Source of the DNA: Mesorhizobium sp. M1B.F.Ca.ET.045.04.1.1
Lineage (GTDB): Bacteria; Pseudomonadota; Alphaproteobacteria; Rhizobiales; Rhizobiaceae
Assembly: GCF_003952465.1 (NCBI RefSeq)
Contig: NZ_CP034448.1
Location: forward strand, 4,751,001-4,815,000
DNA: 64,000 nucleotides
Direction: 5' to 3'
Below, in pieces: positions 58,772 through 64,000 of the stretch (the stretch's first letter is position 1; every line of letters begins with the position of its first letter). Made by a program: the position numbers and the translations under genes. The notes under the pieces are model-generated. The model did no database searches and had not been told where the DNA came from. It saw nothing but the letters and a program-made list of their open reading frames with translations.

Positions 58772-59710
58772 TCAACTGCCGAGGATCGCGCCTTTTATCT
58801 GCGTGATGTTGTTGTGCATCATGTCGATATAGGTCGAGGCCGGACCGTCGGGCTGGGACAGCGCGTCCGAGTAGAGCGTGCCGCCAACCTTGATGCCGGT
58901 TTCGCCGGCGATCTGCTCGATCAGCCGCGGATTGGTGATGTTCTCGACGAAGATCGCCGCCGCCTTGTCCTGTTTCACCTGCTCGACCAGCTTGGCGACG
59001 TCGGCGGCCGAAGGCTCGGAATCCGTCGAGATGCCCTGCGGCGCCAGGAACGTCAGGCCATATTCGTGCTCGAAATAGCCGAAGGCGTCATGCGAGGTGA
59101 TGACCACGCGCTTGGCCTCGGGGATCGACTGGATCGCCGCCCTCACTTCGCCTTCCAGCGCATCGAGCTTCGTGGTGTAGGCCGCGGCGTTGGCCTTGTA
59201 GCTCTCGCAGCCTTCGCTGTCCGCCGTGCAGAATGCGTCGGCAATATTCTTCACATAGATCTTGGCGTTGGCGATCGACTGGAAGGCATGCGGGTCGGTG
59301 ACGGTCTTGCCGCCGGTGTCGGCGCCTTCGGCGGCGTCCGCATCGGCGAATTCCGGCTTGAAGTCGATCGGCGTGACACCCTTGGTCAAGGTGACGATCG
59401 AGGCCTTGGTGGCGCTGGCATCGACCAGACGCTGCAGAAAACCTTCGAAATGCAGGCCGTTGACCAGCACCACGTCGGCGCCAGCCATCGCCACCGCGTC
59501 GGCGGGGCTCGGCTCATAGACATGCGCGTCGCCGTCCGGCCCGACGATGGTGGTGATGTTGACGCGGTCGCCGCCGACATTTTTCGCAAAATCGGCAATG
59601 ACGGTGAAGCTCGCCACCACCTTGAGCGGTGCCGCGAAGGCTGAAGACGTCGCGAAGGCGCTTAATGTTATAACGCTCATCGCCAGGGCGGCACGGATGG
59701 ATTTCAGCAT
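58772..59710 (-). CDS. Zinc/manganese ABC transporter substrate-binding protein
   Basis: A 312-residue periplasmic cluster A-I binding protein with signal peptide (MLKSIRAALAMSVITLSAFA, cleavage after SAFA). Metal-ligand histidines lie in DAHVYEPSPADA, TDPHAFQS and TSHDAFGYFEHEYG, with an acidic ligand late in the chain. The histidine-rich loop typical of ZnuA is replaced by an acidic one (DADAAEGADTGG), a form seen in AztC and related proteins. Zinc is favoured because the ATPase has a histidine-rich tail, but manganese cannot be excluded. It is third in a three-gene operon. Confidence 0.92.
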   Translation of the reverse strand: MLKSIRAALAMSVITLSAFATSSAFAAPLKVVASFTVIADFAKNVGGDRVNITTIVGPDGDAHVYEPSPADAVAMAGADVVLVNGLHFEGFLQRLVDASATKASIVTLTKGVTPIDFKPEFADADAAEGADTGGKTVTDPHAFQSIANAKIYVKNIADAFCTADSEGCESYKANAAAYTTKLDALEGEVRAAIQSIPEAKRVVITSHDAFGYFEHEYGLTFLAPQGISTDSEPSAADVAKLVEQVKQDKAAAIFVENITNPRLIEQIAGETGIKVGGTLYSDALSQPDGPASTYIDMMHNNITQIKGAILGS

Positions 59711-59740
59711 TGCGAAGGTCTCCTTGCTTGGGGATTGGGG

Positions 59741-60619
59741 TCAGGCGGTCCGGTGGCGGTGGTGCACGATGCGGGCGCGCAACGCGCCGCGCGAGCCGAA
59801 CATGATCGAGACGAAATAGACGACGCCGGCCGAAAGGATGATCGCCGGGCCGGACGGCAGCGACGCGTGATAGGACAAAAGCAGCCCGGCGATGCAGGAG
59901 GCGAAACCGATCAGCACCGCCAGCACGCACATCGGCTCGACGCGCACCGTCCAGAAGCGGGCGGCGGCCGCGGGCAACATCATCAGCCCGACCGACAGCA
60001 GCGTGCCCAGTGCCTGGAAGCCGCCGACGAGATTGAGCACGACCAGCCCGAGAAAGATGAAATGCACCGGGCTGCCCATGCGGCTCACCGAGCGCAGGAA
60101 GAGCGGGTCGAGGCATTCGGCGACCAGCGCGCGCCAGAAGATGGCAAGGCTGGCCAAGGTCACCACCACGATGCCGCCGATAAGCGACAACGCCTCGTTG
60201 TTGAGCGCAAGCACGGTACCGAAGAGCACGTGCATCAGGTCGACGCTGGAGCCCCGGATCGATACCATCAGCACGCCCACCGCAAGCGAGATGAGATAGA
60301 AGGCCGCCATCGAGGCGTCCTCGCGTTGGATGGTGAAGCGCGAGACCGCACCGGCGCCGAGCGCGACAATGATGCCGGCAATCAGCCCGCCAATGGTCAT
60401 CGGCAGGATTTCGAGCCCATAGAGCAGGAAGCCGGCCGCGGCGCCCGGCAGGATGGCATGCGCCATAGCGTCGCCCGAGAGGCTCATGCGCCTCAGCATC
60501 AGGAAGACGCCGACCGGGCAGGCGCCGAGCGACAGCATCAGCGAGCCGAACAGTGCCCGCTGCATGAAGGCGAAATCGGCAAAGGGCGCGATGAGCAGGC
60601 CGTAGAGGAAATCCATCAT
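59741..60619 (-). CDS. Metal ABC transporter permease
   Basis: A 292-residue ABC-3 family permease with about eight helices (PFADFAFMQRALFGSLMLSL, GDAMAHAILPGAAAGFLLYG, AARFWTVRVEPMC). The GDAMAHAILPG segment is the coupling motif of metal permeases. The ATG at 60619 overlaps the ATPase stop (ATGA), and the binding-protein gene follows 30 bp later. Confidence 0.93.
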   Translation of the reverse strand: MMDFLYGLLIAPFADFAFMQRALFGSLMLSLGACPVGVFLMLRRMSLSGDAMAHAILPGAAAGFLLYGLEILPMTIGGLIAGIIVALGAGAVSRFTIQREDASMAAFYLISLAVGVLMVSIRGSSVDLMHVLFGTVLALNNEALSLIGGIVVVTLASLAIFWRALVAECLDPLFLRSVSRMGSPVHFIFLGLVVLNLVGGFQALGTLLSVGLMMLPAAAARFWTVRVEPMCVLAVLIGFASCIAGLLLSYHASLPSGPAIILSAGVVYFVSIMFGSRGALRARIVHHRHRTA

Positions 60620-61452
60620 GCAGCCCTCGGCCCGGAGCCATGGTCGTGATGGTGGTCTTGCGTGCGCGCGTGATCATGATGGTCGTGATCATGCCCATCG
60701 CCATGGCTGTGGTCGTGCTCGCTGGGCTCGCACCAGGGTGCATTCTCCTCCCAGGCCTCGTGAAAACGCCGGGCCTTGAGCAGGTTTTCCGGCCGCAACG
60801 TCTCGCGCGTTTCGCCCCAGGCGACAGGCTGGCGGGCGAGCAGCAGCGTCTCTGGGAAATTCTGCCGCACGAGGTCGAGGTCGTGCACGACGACCATGAT
60901 CGTGCGGTCCTCGCCATGCCAGCGTTTTATCAACTGGATGAGGTCGCCGACGGTCTTGGCGTCGACGGCGTTGAACGGCTCGTCGAGCAGGATGAGGTCG
61001 GCGTCCTGCAGCAGCACGCGAGCAAACAGCGTGCGCTGCAGCTGGCCGCCGGAAAGCGTGTCGATCGGCCGCGTCTCGAAGCCGCCGAGCCCGACCGCCA
61101 TCAGGGCCTTGCTGACGGATTCGCGATCCTCCTTCGTATAACGGCCGAGCATGCCGCGCTTTGGCCAGAGACCCAGCGATACGAGGTCGACGACGCGCGC
61201 GGGGAAGCTGCGATCAAGCTCCGACTGCTGCGGCAAGTAAGCGGTGCGCACGCCCGGAGCGCGGACAACCGTGCCCTCCATCGGCTTCAGCACGCCGACA
61301 ATGCCCTTCATCAGCGTCGACTTGCCCGAGCCGTTGGCGCCGACCACGGCGGTCAGCGAGCCCTTTCTGACGATGCCGTTGAGGTGATGGATGGCGGGAT
61401 GGCTGTTGTAGCCGAGCGTCAGGTCGCGGAAGGTCAGGCAGGCATTGGTCAT
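60616..61452 (-). CDS. Metal ABC transporter ATP-binding protein with histidine-rich tail
   Basis: A 278-residue ATPase. Walker A is VVGANGSGKSTLMKG, the signature is LSGGQLQRTLFARVLLQDA and Walker B is LILLDEPFNAVD. The C-terminal 35 residues are histidine and aspartate rich (HDHSHGDGHDHDHHDH and on), suggesting zinc or nickel buffering at the cytoplasmic face. ATG 61452 is the start. It is first in the operon, preceded by a possible Zur-type site. Confidence 0.93.
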   Translation of the reverse strand: MTNACLTFRDLTLGYNSHPAIHHLNGIVRKGSLTAVVGANGSGKSTLMKGIVGVLKPMEGTVVRAPGVRTAYLPQQSELDRSFPARVVDLVSLGLWPKRGMLGRYTKEDRESVSKALMAVGLGGFETRPIDTLSGGQLQRTLFARVLLQDADLILLDEPFNAVDAKTVGDLIQLIKRWHGEDRTIMVVVHDLDLVRQNFPETLLLARQPVAWGETRETLRPENLLKARRFHEAWEENAPWCEPSEHDHSHGDGHDHDHHDHARTQDHHHDHGSGPRAA

Positions 61453-61500
61453 CGGACGATCCTGGCGGGCCGTGAAACTCAAGGGGTCTTGTCGATATGT

Positions 61501-61515
61501 GATGTTATTACATTA
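61501..61515. promoter_or_regulatory. Possible Zur-type operator upstream of the metal transporter operon
   Basis: GATGTTATTACATTA lies about 50 bp upstream of the ATPase start, with ATGT/ACAT half-sites like those of alphaproteobacterial Zur boxes, which usually contain ATGTTAT and ATAACAT. The match is partial and the spacing is shorter than usual. Confidence 0.4.
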
Positions 61516-61677
61516 GTCAACATGTCGGTCGGGCGGAATTGGTCTCGGGCGGTCAACTCGCCGTGTATAAGCCGGGCCTGGAAGGGCGGTTGGCTCAAGC
61601 GGTTTCGCGTCTATCGACCTTGCCCGAAGCCGGCACGGACTCTAAACAGGCGCGACTCCATAACGAAGGAACCTCCC

Positions 61678-62022
61678 ATGAGCATTCGTCGCATCGATGT
61701 CGGCCCGCGCATGAGCCAGATCGTCATCCACGGCAACACCGTCTATCTGGCTGGCCAGGTCGGCGAGCCGGGCGGCAATGTCGCCTCGCAGACCCGCGAC
61801 ATCCTGAAGGCCATCGACGAATTGCTGGCCAAGGCCGGCACCGACAAGACCAAGATCGTGCAGGCGATCATCTGGCTGGCCGACATGAGCACCTTCGCCG
61901 AAATGAACTCCGAATGGGACAAGTGGGTGCCGAAGGGCCACACGCCCGCCCGCGCCACCGGCGAAGCCAAGCTTGCCGGCCCGGAATATCTGGTCGAGAT
62001 TATCATTACGGCGGCGATTTAG
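61678..62022 (+). CDS. RidA-family protein
   Basis: A 114-residue RidA/YjgF-type protein (MSIRRIDVGPRMSQIVIHGN, LAGQVGEPGGNVASQTRDIL, GHTPARATGEAKLAGP, EYLVEIIITAAI). The arginine in TPARATG is the catalytic or binding residue of true RidA enamine deaminases. It probably clears reactive 2-aminoacrylate-type intermediates. The start has a GAAGGAA ribosome site. Confidence 0.93.
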   Translation: MSIRRIDVGPRMSQIVIHGNTVYLAGQVGEPGGNVASQTRDILKAIDELLAKAGTDKTKIVQAIIWLADMSTFAEMNSEWDKWVPKGHTPARATGEAKLAGPEYLVEIIITAAI

Positions 62023-62031
62023 CGCCGGCCT

Positions 62032-62218
62032 CGCCTTCTCCCCTTGTGGGAGAAGGTGGCCGCGAAGCGGCCGGATGAGGGGTGTTGGACGGGAGCGCGG
62101 CGTGGCAAGAGTAAGCGCTTGCGATTCTACGATTTTTTGATGTCGAGCTCCGTCGCGCACCCCTCATCCGTCTCGGCGCTGCGCGCCGATCCACCTTCTC
62201 CCACAAGGGGAGAAGGGA
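62032..62218. repeat. Mosaic intergenic hairpin element (copy 5)
   Basis: It contains CCTTCTCCCCTTGTGGGAGA and GGCCGGATGAGGGGTG at the left and CACCCCTCATCC and TTCTCCCACAAGGGGAGAAG on the right, as inverted blocks. It lies between ridA and hutC, which converge. Confidence 0.8.
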
Positions 62219-62225
62219 TGTTGCG

Positions 62226-62972
62226 CTACCCCTGCGAGGGCGTGAACCGCGCCACCAGCGTGTGGCTTTCCGCCGGATAGATGAACCGCACATGCGTGAC
62301 TGGATGCTCCGCGCTCCAGGTGCGACGCTCGACCACCAGGCAGGGCGCGCCGGGGTCGATGTCGAGCGCGTCGGCGATGGTGTCGTCTGCGGCCATGGCT
62401 CGGATGCGGTGCTCGGCTTCGCTCCACGGCACGCGGCCGATCAGCCAGGGGCCGGGCGCGATTTCGAGGAATTCTTCCCCGGCTGCCTCGGCTACGGCTG
62501 AAAGATTGATCAGCCGCTGCTCGAGCGCGAACGGCCGTTCGCCGGCGAAATGCAGGCTTTCCAGCCACAACACCGGACCCGGGACCGCAAGCCCGAGCAG
62601 CGACCGGTCCTCGGCGCTGCTGCGCCGTTTCAGCCGTTCCAGCCGCTCGTAGCGATAGGGCAGGCCTAGCGCCTCGACTTCGATCCTGATGTCGTGGAGT
62701 TCCAGCACCGCCGCCTGCGACTGCGGCTGGCGCACGAAGCTGCCCGAGCGGCGCCGGCGCTCGATCAGCCCAGCCTTGGCAAGCTGCGACAGCGCCTTGT
62801 TCACCGTCATGCGCGAGCATTTGTATTCGGCCGTCAACTCGTGCTCGAACGGAATGCGGTGGCCCGGCGCCCAGGCGCCGGACAGGATTTTCTCGCGGAT
62901 GTCGGACAGGATGCGCCGATGCAGCGAAATGCTCTCGCCACCTTCCACGTCATCCGTTTCAACCAGGCTCAT
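62226..62972 (-). CDS. hutC: Histidine utilisation repressor HutC
   Basis: A 248-residue GntR/HutC-family repressor with an N-terminal winged helix (ISLHRRILSDIREKILSGAW, YKCSRMTVNKALSQLAKAGL) and a UTRA ligand domain (FALEQRLINLSAVAEA, HRIRAMAADDTIADAL, LVVERRTWSAEHPVTHVRFI). Urocanate is the usual effector. It lies 14 bp after hutF on the same strand. Confidence 0.94.
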   Translation of the reverse strand: MSLVETDDVEGGESISLHRRILSDIREKILSGAWAPGHRIPFEHELTAEYKCSRMTVNKALSQLAKAGLIERRRRSGSFVRQPQSQAAVLELHDIRIEVEALGLPYRYERLERLKRRSSAEDRSLLGLAVPGPVLWLESLHFAGERPFALEQRLINLSAVAEAAGEEFLEIAPGPWLIGRVPWSEAEHRIRAMAADDTIADALDIDPGAPCLVVERRTWSAEHPVTHVRFIYPAESHTLVARFTPSQG

Positions 62973-62986
62973 CGGGCTTTTCCTGC

Positions 62987-64000
62987 TCAGCCTTGGGAAA
63001 GGGCGGTCATCACCGCGCGGAACCGCTGGGCGATCGCTTCGCGCTTCGCGTGCCTACCGCCGCTCACATGCTTTTTCCCATGCACCCAGACGCAATCGAC
63101 CTTGCTGCCATTGGCGAAGATCCAAGCGTCGAGGATCGCATCGCCGGACTTGCCGGCAAGCGAGGGATGGCTGGCATCGAGCGAAACCAGGTCGGCCGGA
63201 TTGCCGACAGTGATAGCTGACAGACCAGCGCCGAGCGCCACACTGCCGCCGTCAAGCGCCGCATCGAACAGCGCGCGGCCGGTCGAGCCGCCGGCGCGCG
63301 CCAGCACGTTGCGGGCGCGATGGGCAAGCCGCTGCGAATATTCGAGTTGCCTGAGCTCGTCCGGCAGGCCGATCAACACGTTGGAGTCGGAGCCGACACC
63401 GAAACGGCCGCCCTGTTCGATGAACTGCGGCGCGGCAAAGGTGCCGTCGCCGAGATTGGCCTCGGTGATCGGGCAGAGCCCGGCGATCGCGCCAATCTTC
63501 GCCATAGCGATCGTCTCGGCCTCGGTCATATGCGTGGCGTGGATCAGGCACCAGCGCTGATCCACCTTGGCGTTGGACAGCAGGAATTCGACAGGCCGAG
63601 CACCGGACCAGGCAACGCAGTCCTCGACTTCCTTGATCTGCTCGGCGACATGGATGTGGATCGGGCCATTCGGCGCCATCGCCGCAATCGCATTGATCTC
63701 GTCCGGGATCGCTGCGCGCAGGCTGTGCGGCGCGACGCCGACGACCGCTTGCTCCAGCCCAGAGACGCTTTCGAGGCTTTTCTCAAGCAAACGCCCGAAC
63801 CGCTCGACATCATTGAAAAATCGCCGCTGTCCCTCATTCGGCGCGGCGCCGCCGAAGGCGGAATGGGCGTAGAAGACCGGCAGCAGCGTCAGCCCGATGC
63901 CGGTCTCGCCGGCCGCAGCGGCGATCCGCTCCGCCATCTCGGCGATGTTGGCATAAGGCGTTCCGTCGCGGTCGTGATGGAGATAATGGAACTCGCCGAC
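62987..64000 (-). CDS. hutF: Formimidoylglutamate deiminase (C-terminal part)
   Basis: The visible 337 codons of an amidohydrolase that enters from the right edge. Metal-binding and catalytic segments are GPIHIHVAEQIKEVEDCVAW, CLIHATHMTEAETIAMAK and RFGVGSDSNVLIGLPDELRQ. HutF deiminates N-formimidoyl-L-glutamate in the histidine pathway. The hutC gene follows directly. The N-terminus lies outside the window. Confidence 0.93.
   Translation of the reverse strand, partial: VGEFHYLHHDRDGTPYANIAEMAERIAAAAGETGIGLTLLPVFYAHSAFGGAAPNEGQRRFFNDVERFGRLLEKSLESVSGLEQAVVGVAPHSLRAAIPDEINAIAAMAPNGPIHIHVAEQIKEVEDCVAWSGARPVEFLLSNAKVDQRWCLIHATHMTEAETIAMAKIGAIAGLCPITEANLGDGTFAAPQFIEQGGRFGVGSDSNVLIGLPDELRQLEYSQRLAHRARNVLARAGGSTGRALFDAALDGGSVALGAGLSAITVGNPADLVSLDASHPSLAGKSGDAILDAWIFANGSKVDCVWVHGKKHVSGGRHAKREAIAQRFRAVMTALSQG

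Overview
The window looks like a chromosomal segment of a Rhizobiales alphaproteobacterium, most likely Mesorhizobium or a close Phyllobacteriaceae relative. This is inferred from the high GC content, the protein families (small PurL with separate PurS and PurQ, DUF1476 ATPase zeta subunit, DUF1127, DUF2093, DUF4170, many LysR and MocR regulators) and intergenic palindromic repeats of the kind common in rhizobia. No rRNA, tRNA, CRISPR array or complete insertion sequence was seen.

Left third (1-28.6 kb). This part is mostly housekeeping. A monothiol glutaredoxin/BolA pair sits beside a scattered purine cluster on the minus strand (purL, purQ, purS, purC, purB). Interspersed are a MocR regulator facing a DUF1127 gene, the F1-ATPase zeta subunit, an HpaI-type aldolase and VOC proteins. 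Between 13.4 and 15.4 kb lie two damaged genes: a membrane protein with an in-frame amber stop and a P1-family peptidase with a one-base frameshift. At about 17.55 kb a MoxR-type ATPase gene and a glycine betaine permease gene are fused tail to tail, both without their 3' ends, next to an intact betaine-binding protein and its LysR regulator. Then come the divergent EF-P/EpmA pair, PmbA, CysQ and a lipid A block (DUF374 acyltransferase, waaA, lpxK).

Middle (28.6-44.9 kb). Two LysR regulators, an EamA transporter and mutL lead to the most unusual locus. This is a single AT-rich gene (34398-35660) between mutL and a LysR gene, coding for a protein with a C-terminal diadenylate-cyclase-like (DACNV type) domain. 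A perfect 57-bp tandem duplication lies just before it. After it comes a methylamine/betaine theme: a non-pyrrolysine MttB-family methyltransferase, a Tat-exported solute-binding protein and a large FMN/flavoprotein demethylase-like enzyme. QueF and two paralogous secreted proteins are also here.

Right third (44.9-64 kb). This part holds a MarR-controlled membrane protein, a polysaccharide deacetylase, a GGDEF-EAL protein, the kbl-tdh threonine catabolic operon, and a tyrosine/homogentisate catabolic region (MarR, hmgA, fahA, a DinB-family protein, hppD, Lrp) into which a PIN/Phd toxin-antitoxin pair is wedged. It continues with a three-gene zinc/manganese ABC transporter, RidA and the start of a histidine-utilisation operon (hutC, hutF). 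Intergenic spaces carry two repeat classes. One is short rhizobial palindromes. The other is longer mosaic hairpin elements, one of which has been hit by a 216-bp MITE with 18-bp terminal inverted repeats and a 9-bp target duplication.
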